A DNA stretch of 64,000 bases from Sphingomonas alpina (lineage in GTDB: Bacteria > Pseudomonadota > Alphaproteobacteria > Sphingomonadales > Sphingomonadaceae): NCBI RefSeq assembly GCF_014490665.1, contig NZ_CP061038.1, positions 4,982,501 to 5,046,500 on the forward strand, given 5' to 3'. The notes under the pieces are model-generated. The model was given only the letters and a program-made list of their open reading frames with translations, did no database searches and was not told the DNA's origin. Positions 37,504 to 47,500 of this stretch are shown here, piece by piece (the stretch's first letter is position 1; each line of letters opens with the position of its first letter). Both the position numbers and the translations under genes were made by a program.

Positions 37504-40500
37504 TCCTTGGGGTTACCCGCACGATAATGTTCGTCGGCGCCGCGGCCGCCGTGGTTGCCGGATGTACGACGGTCACTCCCGCGGCACGGCTTTCCAGTTT
37601 CGCCCTTGGACGAAATGCTGCCGGGGAAGCGTGCGTCGCATCGCGCGACTGGCATGATCCGGCCGCGCCCGATGCATTCGCACGATCCTATGCCATCACC
37701 TGTCAGAACGTGGCGGCGAGCCGTCCGCTCGGCGCGTTACGGGTAGTCGATCGCACGCCGGCCGCGTTGGCGGCGGTTGACGCGGGCGTTGACTGCGCGG
37801 CACCCGTGCCAACGAAGCTGGCCGGCGAACCGGCAAAAGCGCGACGCTGTTTCAACCGCGCGCTGGGGGCGGAGACAATCCGGATCGATCTGGATCGTCG
37901 CGGCTCGCTGGTTACCGGAGAAGCAACCCCGGGACTGATCGCGCAGCTGGAGGAAGGCCTGGCGATCGTTGCCGGCATTCGCGCGCCGAACGCCGATATT
38001 ACGCGAACCGTGACGGCCATGCTCGACCCCGCCACGCTGCCGGCACGCGCCGGCGCGGAGGCGACGACGGTCGCCGCCGGCGAGACGCCACTGGATGCCG
38101 CCGGCCTGAATCAGGGGATCAGCCTCAATCACAAGGGCCTTTATGTCGATGCCTCGCGGGTCCTCAACGACGCGATCAGCCGATTGCCGACCGGGGCATC
38201 GCCGGCGGTCCGCGCCGAACTCTTGCTCGAAGCGGGGCTGGCGGATTCGAACATCCGCTTTTCCGAAGCAGCGAGCGCTCATTTCGCGGATGCCGAGCGA
38301 GTCTTTGCCGAATCTCCCGGCACGTTGACACCCTTTCTGGCCTATAAGCGCGATACCTATCTCGCGCTTGATGCGCTCAACCGACACGATTTTGACAATG
38401 CCATCGCCATTCTCGACCGGATCGTCAGCGCTCCGGCTCCCGCGGATCAGCCACTGCGCGATCCCGCCACGCTGCGACTGCTGAACCAGTCACGCGCGGC
38501 GCGCGCTGATGCTGCCAGTGCATTGGCGGTGCCCAATTCCGGCGATCTCGCACGGCTGGTACTCGATGCCGAGGCGCATTATGCGCGCAGTGTCGCGTTG
38601 CTGTCCCGGGGCAATGAGGCAGGATCGAGCGTGGCGCTCGATCTGGCTACCAAATCCTTCCGCCCGCTCGCCAACGAACGGATCGATCAATCGCAATTGC
38701 TGTGGCTCGGTGCCCGAATCGATCGCCAGCGCGGCCGCCTGCTGGCGCGCAGTGGGCGCTACAGCGAAGCGCTCGCCTATTTCGACCGTGCGATCGACGC
38801 ACTCCGTCGTGGCGCACTGGCCAATGCGGGAACCGGCAATGAGCCGGCGATCGCGGAGGCGAACCTGGAACGCGCGGCGGTCTTTGCACGGAGCGGTGCG
38901 CCACGTGGCGCGGTGCGTGCGACGTTCGCCCAGGCAGTCAACGCGCTGATCGATGGCGGTGCGACGTCGCTTGGCGCATCGATCGGCATGGAAGATTATC
39001 TCGATCTGCTGGTGGCAGAGGCCGGGAAATCCCCACAATCCGATACGTTCGAGAGCTTTTTCCGCGCCCTTCAGGCAAGCGGCGAGCCGGCGGTCGCTCG
39101 ACAGCTTACCCAGCTTCAGACCGTTGTCACGGCAGATCCGGCGCTCGGCCTGATGGTGCGCGAGCGGGCCGATCTGGAACGGCAGATCACGCGGCTGCGC
39201 TATGCCCTGGCCGGTCGGGTCGCGGGCGATACGACACCGCGCGCTGATCTCGAACAGGCACGGCAGGCGGCCGAGCAGCGGCTGATCGTCATCGATGCGC
39301 AACTGGCTGGCGATGCCCGGTATCGGACGGTCGAAGAACGGCCGGCGTCGCTCGCGGAACTGCGCGCAGCGCTTGCTCCGGGCGAAGGTTTCCTCAAGAT
39401 TGCCGCTCTGAACCGGCGGATTTACGGCATCTACGTCACCTCGGATCAGGCATTCATCTACAATGTCGCGGGCAGCGATGCCGCAAAGCAGGCGGTCGAT
39501 GCGCTGGCCACACGGGTTCGTACGTCGATCGATGGCGATCTGGCGGTCGGAAAGCTGGTGCCGTTCGACGATGCCGCAGCCTATGCCCTTTATCGGCTGA
39601 TTACCGGGCCTGCGTCCGAAATGGTGGCAAAGGCAAGGGCAATCGTGATCGATCCTGCAGGCCCGCTGGAGCGGCTGCCGATCGGTGCGCTGGTCACCAG
39701 CTATGACCGGAATGTTGTGCGCGACAATCAGTTCGATTTCTCGCAAACGGCATTCCTCGCCCGCAACACGACGGTGTCGAATGCGCTGTCGCCGCGATCC
39801 TTCCTGGTTGCGCGCGCGCTTCCGGCGTCGCGTGCACCTAAGGCGTTTCTGGGCCTGGGCGAGCATACGCCGCCGCCAATCGATACCTCGCCAGCGGTGG
39901 CGCGGGAGGTTGAGGTCGGATTTGGTTGCAGCGTGGATTATGGCCGCCTGGCCAATCTGTCCCGCGCGCTCAAGCCGGTCAGCCGGCGCGAGCTCGGCAT
40001 CGCTGCCGCCGCACTCGATGATCAGGGCGCCCCGATGATGATCGACGCCGCGTTCAGCGACACCGGCATCAAGGCTCGCGACGATCTGGCTCAGTTCGAG
40101 GTCCTGCATTTTGCGACGCATGGACTTGAGGAAGGGGTCTGGGGCTGTACCAAATCGCCACCCGCGCTTGTCACCTCGTTTGGCGATGCCGCATCGGATG
40201 GACTGTTGAGCTTTTCGGAGATTGCCGGATTGCGGCTCGATGCCAATCTCGTCGTCCTGTCCGCTTGCGATACGGCAAGCGGCGTGCGCAACGAGGGGCT
40301 CGCGCGCCAATCCGGCCAGGAGGAAGCCGGTGCGACGCTGGAAGGCCTTGTGCGGGCGTTCTTGACCGCCAATGCCCGCGCTGTACTTGCCACCTATTGG
40401 CAGGTTTCCGCCGAGCAGGAGAGCGATGAGTTCGTTCGCGCCTTCTACGCAAACGCGCGCACGGGAACGATGGGCAATGCATTGCAGGCCGCGCAACGTA

Positions 40501-40616
40501 CGTTGATTGATCAGCCCACGTATAGCCACCCCTTCTACTGGGCGGCCTATTTCCTGGTCGGCGACAGCAACAAGCCGATGTTGAGCTCCACCCCGGCCAG
40601 GATGGCGCAACGGTGA
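37500..40616 (+). CDS. CHAT-domain (caspase-like) protease lipoprotein with TPR-like helical region
   Basis: The product is 1038 residues, and its ATG overlaps the tpsA stop (37500-37503). The N-terminus is a lipoprotein signal (IMFVGAAAAVVAGC). The middle (about 190-560) is alpha-helical and TPR-like. The C-terminal CHAT domain (about 750-1030) retains a His-Cys dyad: LHFATHG (His874) and VVLSACDT (Cys923), so it is likely an active cysteine peptidase facing the periplasm. CHAT proteins often neighbour two-partner secretion genes in bacteria; I know of no demonstrated function there. Processing or regulating TpsA is the simplest hypothesis. It ends overlapping the next gene (GTGA). Confidence 0.85.
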   Translation: MILGVTRTIMFVGAAAAVVAGCTTVTPAARLSSFALGRNAAGEACVASRDWHDPAAPDAFARSYAITCQNVAASRPLGALRVVDRTPAALAAVDAGVDCAAPVPTKLAGEPAKARRCFNRALGAETIRIDLDRRGSLVTGEATPGLIAQLEEGLAIVAGIRAPNADITRTVTAMLDPATLPARAGAEATTVAAGETPLDAAGLNQGISLNHKGLYVDASRVLNDAISRLPTGASPAVRAELLLEAGLADSNIRFSEAASAHFADAERVFAESPGTLTPFLAYKRDTYLALDALNRHDFDNAIAILDRIVSAPAPADQPLRDPATLRLLNQSRAARADAASALAVPNSGDLARLVLDAEAHYARSVALLSRGNEAGSSVALDLATKSFRPLANERIDQSQLLWLGARIDRQRGRLLARSGRYSEALAYFDRAIDALRRGALANAGTGNEPAIAEANLERAAVFARSGAPRGAVRATFAQAVNALIDGGATSLGASIGMEDYLDLLVAEAGKSPQSDTFESFFRALQASGEPAVARQLTQLQTVVTADPALGLMVRERADLERQITRLRYALAGRVAGDTTPRADLEQARQAAEQRLIVIDAQLAGDARYRTVEERPASLAELRAALAPGEGFLKIAALNRRIYGIYVTSDQAFIYNVAGSDAAKQAVDALATRVRTSIDGDLAVGKLVPFDDAAAYALYRLITGPASEMVAKARAIVIDPAGPLERLPIGALVTSYDRNVVRDNQFDFSQTAFLARNTTVSNALSPRSFLVARALPASRAPKAFLGLGEHTPPPIDTSPAVAREVEVGFGCSVDYGRLANLSRALKPVSRRELGIAAAALDDQGAPMMIDAAFSDTGIKARDDLAQFEVLHFATHGLEEGVWGCTKSPPALVTSFGDAASDGLLSFSEIAGLRLDANLVVLSACDTASGVRNEGLARQSGQEEAGATLEGLVRAFLTANARAVLATYWQVSAEQESDEFVRAFYANARTGTMGNALQAAQRTLIDQPTYSHPFYWAAYFLVGDSNKPMLSSTPARMAQR

Positions 40617-41490
40617 CATTGACGGGCAGCCCCGCCAGGACGCTTGGCGTCGTGGCGGCGGCGCTTGCAGCGATTGCTGCTTGGCTGCTCTATGCGCCGC
40701 CGGTCGCGGCAGAACTGGCCGGAAGTACAACCGGTGCGCTGTCCGAGGCGGTGTTTACCGTCGTGATTTTTGGCCCGTTACTGGCGTTTGGACTGGCAGG
40801 TGCGGCGCTGTCGGGTCTCCAGGCATATGAACTGGGGCAATCACCGCTCCGTGCGGGTGGGCGGGGCGTTGCAATCGGTCTGGGCGGCGTGGTCCTGGCG
40901 ACGGGCTACGCCGCGCTCGCAGGAACCCTTCGGCATGGCGCTGGGGGTGGCCTTTCCGTTGCGTTCCTGGGGGAGCGGCGGTCATCGCGCTTCAGGTTGC
41001 GGCAGAGGAAACAGTGTTTCGGGGCTGGCTGCAACCGCTGCTGAGCCGCGTTATGCGCTTGCCGGTCGCGATCGGCGGTATCGCGATCGCCTTTGCAGCG
41101 TTGCACATGCTTGCTGGCGCACGAGACCCCCTGGGGCTGATCAATCTTACGCTCGGGGGCCTGCTGTTCGGCGTGCTCGCGGCGCGAGGCGGCGGAATTG
41201 CGGGTGCCTTTGCTGCGCACTTTGCCTGGAATGCGATCGAACAACTCGGGCTCGGGCTCGATCCGAATCCCGGGTTCGGTTCCTTCGGCGCTCTTATCGA
41301 TCTGGATCTGGTGGGCGCTGTCCGCTGGGGCGGGTCGGACGATGGCCTCAACGCCAGTTGGGCGATGACGATCGCGCTCTGCGCCCTTCTGGTGCCGATG
41401 CTTTTGCAACGATCCGGCAAGTTCGGTGCGGGATCGGCCTCGCCGACCGCGCATGATGTGCTCAGTCCTTCACCTCATCGACCGACCTGA
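40613..41490 (+). CDS. CPBP-family intramembrane metalloprotease (frameshifted as printed near 40969-40973)
   Basis: The GTG at 40613 overlaps the CHAT gene stop. The first frame is hydrophobic (VVAAALAAIAAWLLYAPP..., FGPLLAFGLAGAALSGL) but loses sense after SVAFLGERRS. The other frame continues from GGAAVIALQ with all three CPBP motifs: EETVFRG (Glu pair encoded at 41005-41010), FAALHM and AHFAWN. One extra G in the GGGGG run at 40969-40973 joins them into about 292 residues with roughly eight membrane segments. CPBP enzymes cleave within membranes, some in bacteriocin maturation. The gene ends convergent with, and overlapping, ppkA by 29 bases. Confidence 0.75.
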
Positions 41491-43294
41491 ACCAGATCAT
41501 ATCGGCTTCCCAGCCGCGCTCGGCGGCGATCGCGACCAGCCGGTCGCGCCAGTCGGCGCCGCGTGCCCCGAGCGGCGGTGCGACGACGGCCGGATCGAAC
41601 GGCCCCTTGCCGCTGATCAGCAGCAATCCCGACCAGCCCGCATGGTCGAGATCGATCTGCAGACGGTAGCGGTCACCCCCGAGATCGGTGACCGGAACGC
41701 CCTTTTGCGAGGATTTCAACTGTTCGATAAAGGCAGCTCTGCTCGGTACGAGCATGTCGATCTTGCCCGACGGCTCGAGCCCGACCAGCGCCAGGTCCCG
41801 GCTCGGATCCGCCAGCGAAATGCCGATCACCGCATTGGCGGCGATCGAGCCGGGATAGGCGGAGTCGCGCGGCTGAGTGCGCATCTCGAACTTGCGCTGC
41901 GGTACCGACAGGCGGTTGCCTGAAGGCGCGCGGATCTGGCGATAGGCGTCGAGTGCGGCGCAGCCCGACTGGTTGATCGGCGCAACTTGCGAAAAATCGA
42001 TGTCCGCGCCGGAGATATCCTGCGTCTTCAATGCGCGGTTGATCTCGGTCAACGCTGCCGCGGGGCTGCCCGCGACGCCCGTCAACGCCACATGGGCACC
42101 GTCGGCGGCGTTGGTCAAACTCACCACGCGGAGCCAGGTGCAACTGACCGATGGCAATGCGGCGTTGATGGCATCGCCGGCGCGCGTAATGGGATCGGCG
42201 GTATTGCGAAGAGTGCCCCGGCCCGGCCCCGTCCGATCAGTGCCGTAACCGCCCAGGACGAACCAGCCGGCCAGTGCGAGCAGTGCGGCTGCTGCGATGC
42301 CGGCCCCGATCTTCCAGTTGCGGGACGTGTCGAGCGCCGGCTCGCGCGGCACTTCGGCCTTGTCGAGCGCTGCGAGCACCGCTGCCATTGTCGGATAGCG
42401 TTCGGACGGCTTCGGGCGGGTCATTTGATCAACGATGGGCCTGAGCTTTGCGGGCACCGCGGACAGATCCAGCCCCGCCCGGCGTTTGTCGACCGCATCG
42501 ACCAGCGATCCTCCCAGTCCGAGATCTCGCCCGCGTGCCACCGCCAGAATCAGCAGGCCAAGGCTGTAGACGTCGGTCCAGGGCCCCAGTTCGCGGCCGT
42601 AATCGCCCAGTTGTTCGGGGGCGACATAGCCGAGCTTGCCGGCGAAGCCGTCACCCACGATCGTCGCCGTGCCGGGGTCCAGGTCCTTGGCGATACCGAA
42701 ATCGATGATCCGCGCCTGTGCGAGTTCGCCGCCGCCAAGCAGCACATTGTCGGGCGAGATATCGCGGTGGATCGCGCCCAGAGTATGCGCGGCGGCCAAC
42801 CCGGAAGCTAGACGCCGCAGCAGCGCCCCAAGTGCCTCCGGGGTCGGGGCAAGCGAGCCCAGCATGTCCGACAGATTCGTTCCGTCGATATATTCGGTGA
42901 CGATATAGAGGACGCCAAGCTCGGGCTCCTGTGCCAGCACGCGATATTGGACGACTGCCTGATGGTGGAGGCGGGTCAATGTGCGCGCTTCGCGGCGAAA
43001 CAGCGCGATCACGTTGGGATCGCTGGCAAGCGCGGGCAGCATCACCTTGATCGCAACGCGTTCGTCGGTGATCACATTGGCGCCTTCGAACACTTCGCCC
43101 ATGCCACCGCGCGCGATGAAGCGCCGCACGGCGAACATGTGGTTCAGCACATCGCCGACCTTGATACTTTTGGGGTGGAGCGCGGCGCCAGGTTCGAAAA
43201 CCGTACGCTCGCTGTCGTCCTCCGGCAGTTTGGCCGTGGGCGGCACGAATACCGTCCGCGGATCCTCGTCTTCGCCGCCCGGTGGTGCGGTCAT
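41462..43294 (-). CDS. ppkA: PpkA, T6SS serine/threonine kinase
   Basis: The product is 610 residues. The kinase domain (about 48-305) has RGGMGEVFEG, AIKVML, the catalytic loop HRDISPDN (Ser where most kinases have Lys) and DFGIAKD. A transmembrane helix follows (about 326-345), then a periplasmic domain. The N-terminal tail carries two similar motifs, DPRTVFVPP (Thr14) and SERTVFEPG (Thr31), that resemble the TssL N-terminus and may be phosphorylated FHA ligands. PpkA activates T6SS post-translationally, opposed by PppA. It overlaps pppA by ATGA. Confidence 0.93.
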   Translation of the reverse strand: MTAPPGGEDEDPRTVFVPPTAKLPEDDSERTVFEPGAALHPKSIKVGDVLNHMFAVRRFIARGGMGEVFEGANVITDERVAIKVMLPALASDPNVIALFRREARTLTRLHHQAVVQYRVLAQEPELGVLYIVTEYIDGTNLSDMLGSLAPTPEALGALLRRLASGLAAAHTLGAIHRDISPDNVLLGGGELAQARIIDFGIAKDLDPGTATIVGDGFAGKLGYVAPEQLGDYGRELGPWTDVYSLGLLILAVARGRDLGLGGSLVDAVDKRRAGLDLSAVPAKLRPIVDQMTRPKPSERYPTMAAVLAALDKAEVPREPALDTSRNWKIGAGIAAAALLALAGWFVLGGYGTDRTGPGRGTLRNTADPITRAGDAINAALPSVSCTWLRVVSLTNAADGAHVALTGVAGSPAAALTEINRALKTQDISGADIDFSQVAPINQSGCAALDAYRQIRAPSGNRLSVPQRKFEMRTQPRDSAYPGSIAANAVIGISLADPSRDLALVGLEPSGKIDMLVPSRAAFIEQLKSSQKGVPVTDLGGDRYRLQIDLDHAGWSGLLLISGKGPFDPAVVAPPLGARGADWRDRLVAIAAERGWEADMIWFRSVDEVKD

Positions 43295-44052
43295 GGCAAG
43301 GGCCCTGGGCTACCTGCCAGGGCGAGCAGGGTCGTCTCGTTCAACCCTACCAGGATCGCAGTGACATTGTCGGGCGCGCCGCGTTCGAGCGTGGTCGCGA
43401 TCAAGGTATCGAGCGTTGCCTGCGCTTCGCCTCCGTCGAGGATTGCGGCGATTTCACTGTCCTCGACCTTGCCGGTCAGGCCGTCGCTGCACAGCAAGAA
43501 CAGGTCGCCCGGCTCGACTTCGTCCATCACCACGTCGACTGCCATCCGTGCCCCGACGCCGATCGCCCGGGCAAGGACATGCCCGCCCGGGTGATGGCGC
43601 GCCTCCTCTTGTGTGATCAGCCCGCGATCCACCATCTCCTGGACTTGGGTATGATCGCGGCTGAGCAGATGCAGGACGCCGCCGCGCAGCAGATAGGCCC
43701 GGCTGTCGCCGACCCACAGGATCGCGAAGCGCCCCTCCTGGACCAGCAAGGCGACGACGGTCGATCCCATTTGCTGCCCACGACGCTGCGATTCGGACCA
43801 GATACGGCGGTTGGCGCTGTGGATCGCGTCCGCGACCGATTGCGCCGCAGCATCGAAGTCGGTCGGCACGTCGATGCTCTGCAGCGCCTGAATGACCGCA
43901 CCGGAAGCCCAGTCGCCATGCGCATGACCACCCATACCGTCGGCCACGACCCACAGGCCGTCTGCCACGCGATCGCAGAAGCCGTCTTCATTGTTGCGCC
44001 GGACAAGCCCGGGATGGGTGCCGGCAACACTGTTGATCCTGAGGCCGGTCAT
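43291..44052 (-). CDS. pppA: PppA, PP2C-type phosphatase antagonising PpkA
   Basis: The ATG at 44050-44052 overlaps the tagF stop and begins the family sequence (GLRINSVAGTHPGLVRRNNEDGF). The product is about 253 residues. PP2C metal-binding motifs are present: RRNNED, VVADGMGGHAHGDWAS, LLCSDGLTGKV and GAPDNVTAILV. It removes the phosphate added by PpkA on TagH-recognised targets. Coupled at both ends to tagF and ppkA by 4-base overlaps. Confidence 0.94.
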   Translation of the reverse strand: MTGLRINSVAGTHPGLVRRNNEDGFCDRVADGLWVVADGMGGHAHGDWASGAVIQALQSIDVPTDFDAAAQSVADAIHSANRRIWSESQRRGQQMGSTVVALLVQEGRFAILWVGDSRAYLLRGGVLHLLSRDHTQVQEMVDRGLITQEEARHHPGGHVLARAIGVGARMAVDVVMDEVEPGDLFLLCSDGLTGKVEDSEIAAILDGGEAQATLDTLIATTLERGAPDNVTAILVGLNETTLLALAGSPGPLP

Positions 44053-44537
44053 GATGCTGGCGACCGGGTGAGCATTGCCGACATCAGTATTGGTGGACAG
44101 GCGCCATCCAGTGTCGCGGCCTCCGTGTCGCCATCGGCGCTCCACCAGCGGTCTGCGGCATGGATCACCAGCGCGTCGGCAGCATCACCCGCTTCGCGGA
44201 CAAGGCGGTCGGCCTCCCAGCGTTCGCCGATCGCGGCATAGAGCAACGCCTCGCACCGTGCCGCCGCCGCTGGATCGCCAATCAGCAACAATATGGGGAA
44301 GCGGCGGCCCAGCGCGTCCTGCGACGCAGCGACGGCGCCCGCTATTCCGTTTCCTTCGCAACGCCATGGCAAAGCGCGATCGAATGTGTCTGCAAACGCC
44401 TCGCCCAGATCGGCGCGCGCCTGAGCCAGCGAAGGCGATAGCCAGGCATCGATTTGCTCTCGCTGATCATGCGTGAAGCCGCGCGCGACGAAATCACCGT
44501 GCGCGGGAAGCTTTCCGAACAGGGCGACTCCGCTCAT
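44049..44537 (-). CDS. tagF: TagF-domain T6SS regulator
   Basis: The ATG at 44535-44537 overlaps the tssM stop and starts the family motif SGVALFGKLPAHGDFVARGF. The product is about 162 residues, with the conserved DALGRRFPILLLIGDP segment. TagF is a negative post-translational regulator of T6SS in Pseudomonas and Agrobacterium; in Agrobacterium it occurs joined to PppA, whereas here the two are adjacent coupled genes. Confidence 0.92.
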   Translation of the reverse strand: MSGVALFGKLPAHGDFVARGFTHDQREQIDAWLSPSLAQARADLGEAFADTFDRALPWRCEGNGIAGAVAASQDALGRRFPILLLIGDPAAAARCEALLYAAIGERWEADRLVREAGDAADALVIHAADRWWSADGDTEAATLDGACPPILMSAMLTRSPAS

Positions 44538-47500
44538 AGCGATGCCGGGCAGCGAAACGACCAGATCCCGGCTCGGCTGAACGGGTTCCGATCCCCAGGC
44601 AATGTGATTGCCAGCGTCGTCCGCAGGGCACCCTGGCCGAAGCTTGCCCGGATCGCCCGCGCCCCCGCATTCTGTTTTTCCGCCATGTCCATGACCCGGA
44701 ATAACGCCCAAGGTCCTTCGGCGGCAAAGCGCCCAAGTTCGGTGCCCGATTGCGCGTCGGGATCGGCTGGTGCTGCGGCCGGCTTCCCGGGTGCCGCAGT
44801 GGCGGCCTTCGCTGCGGAATACAGCACCACCGATGCTTCCGGCAGTCCCCCACTTGCCGACCAGAGCAAGGGGTGCGGCTGGTTGCTGGCCGCCTTGAAC
44901 CGATAGCGCGTGCCGCCACTGGTGACTTCTACCGTATCGACTCCGGTGCCGAAGCTGGCCACCGATACCTTGATCGGCAGCCCACCGACGAGCAGGTCGC
45001 GCAATTCGCCTGCCCGCGCGAATGCTTCCGGGGTCGAGGGATTGAGTGCGGCAGTCACTGCATTGCCGTCGCGCCAGCGCCAGATCGCGCCCTCGGTGTC
45101 GATCAGCGGCTTGAGCCGGCTTTGCGTGAAGCTGTCGATCACGCCGCCCATCCCGAATACGCGCAACACATCAACCATCGCCGCATCCTGTGGTGCGGCC
45201 CCGAAGAAAGGGTAGCGCTCCTGGGCAACCTCCCGACAGGCTGGGAGGACGGTTTGGGTATAGGCGTCGGTGATCGCGCCGCCTGCGGCACTGACCTGCG
45301 CAGCCGAGCCGCCGCCCGCCGCTTGCGTGACGAAGGGCTGCATCTGCGGCGGAGCGCTCGCGGCGGCCGCCTTCACGGATGCGATCGCCGCTGCCATCTG
45401 CGCCTGGGTGGTATCGGCGCCGCCGCCGCCGCCAATGGACCGTGCCGCCATTACTGCCTGACCGGCCGACTTCACCGCGCCGACGAATTCGTCGATCGGC
45501 GCCGAACCGCGGCCGTCGCCGACATATTCCTGCAGATTGGCGAAATAACCGCTGATCTCGTCACCGGCGTCGATCCCCCTGGCGCGATCCTGGTTCATCT
45601 GCTGCCCGATCCGGCCAATGCGCGACCGGTTGAGGCCATAGCGCGCGGCGCGTGCCAGGCCGGCTTGCGTGCCGCCGGTGAAGGTCGTGTTCTTGCGCAA
45701 CTCGAGCAGCACGCGCTTCATCGGCGACGGGCTCTTGGTGAAGGCGCCGAACGCCGCCGGATCGCTGAAATAAGCCCCTGGCCGCATCAGCGTGATCAGC
45801 CCTTCCCATGCGGCGATATAATCCTTGGCATAGAGTCCGGCCACACCGGGACGGACGTTGCTCAGTTCGGCGCCCACGCCTGCCTCGTCGGCACCGCCCA
45901 CCACCCACAGGTCGCGCTTCAGGTCTTGCTGGACGGTGACCAGCCCCGGCAGGTAAGCCTTTTCATAGCCGGCCCGGGTGAAGAAATACGGGATCCGTGC
46001 GGAGAGCACCTGGTCGGGCGCGGCAAAGGCGAGCACATCACCCTGCGAGAGAATGTTTGCGGCCTCCCATGCCGGTCCGGCTGACGCTGCCTTTTGGCGC
46101 AGCACGGCATAAGCGCGATCCGCGAGCGACAGCGTCTGCACCGCGGCGCGCGCGCTTGCCACGAGCTGAGCGTCGAGCGGCGGCTGACGATTGGGCCAGA
46201 CGCTCGCCATGTCGCGATCTTCGAGCAATGCGCTGAGATGACGTGCGAGCGCGCTACGCTCGGCTTGGCTGTCGGCCCCAGGATACAGTTCGTTCGCCCA
46301 GTCGCCGGTCACCCAGGCCTGCACCGACTTGGCGTCCATCGGGCCCTTTTGCCCGAGCATCAGATACACTTTGAGCGGCTCGTAAAGCTGCATCGGATCG
46401 CGGCCTTGCGCCTTCATTACCGTCTCGAGCCGTAGCAGCAAACGCGGCAGCATCACCCGGCGCAGAGCGTCGCGATAGGTTTCCAGCGCTTCCTGGCTCA
46501 GGCTGCGCTGATACAGACCGAAGGTCATCGCCAGCGGCGGTCCGCCGGCCCCGCGCTGCGCATAACCGCGCGGCAGGTTGCGCAATGTGTCGAGCGCCGG
46601 GATCGCCGCACGCAGGTCGGCATCGTCCTCGCGGACCTGGGCGAGATCGACGCCCGCCTCGCGGAACTGTTTTTCCGCCACAACGGTCTGACGTGCGAGT
46701 TCCGCCTGAAACGCGCGATTGCGGGCAAAGCTGACGCCCCATGCGGTCGCGACCAGCGCCACTGCTACACCGATCGCAGCCAATGCGCCGATCAGCTGTC
46801 CGCGCCGGCGAACCTTTGCCTTGGTGTCGGCAGTGACCAGCCCGGCTTCGGGAAACATCACCTCCGTCAGCAGGCGATTGAGGAAATAGGCGCGTCCAGA
46901 ACCGCTGGACGGAGTCGCCTCCATTGGCTGGTCGTACACCTCTGCCATGCCCGCCAGGATGCGATCGAGCGGCGCACCTTCCTGCAGGCCGCTGGTCAGA
47001 TAGAATCCGCGCAGCTGCCCGGCGGCTTCCTCGCCCGAGACAAAGGCACCGTCGAGAAACCGCATGAGCCGCGCGCGCAGCGATCGGAGCTGCGACGGAA
47101 AACCGATCATCATGCCGCGGCGGCGCTGATCGACTTCCTCGAACACGCGGCGCGCTTGCCGGTCGGCGATCGCCTGCGTCATCGTGTCGAACGCCTGCGC
47201 CAGCGTTGCGGACGCAGGCCTGCCATTGGCGAATGTCGCGGTCGATCCGAACACCGCGCGCCGTCCTTCGACATCCAGGTCTTCGAAATATTCGGTGAAG
47301 CCGGCGATCAGGTCGGCCTTGGTGAGCAGGAGATAGACCGGCACCGCGACTTCGAGCGTTCGCCGCATCTCGACCAGCCGGCGGCGTACGGCCCGTGCAT
47401 GCGCATCGATTGCGGCACAATCGCTACGGATCAACTCGTCGATGCCGATCGCGACGATCACGCCGTTTACGGGATGTGCGGGCCGGTTGCGCTTCAGCAG

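Noticed and set aside
38490..40730. 746-codon minus-strand ORF opposite the CHAT gene
   Set aside because: Arg/His-rich composition typical of antisense shadows; the plus-strand CHAT domain has intact catalytic motifs.
40969..40973. Programmed ribosomal frameshift in the CPBP gene
   Set aside because: The codons GGG GAG do not form an X XXY YYZ heptamer; a missing G is simpler.
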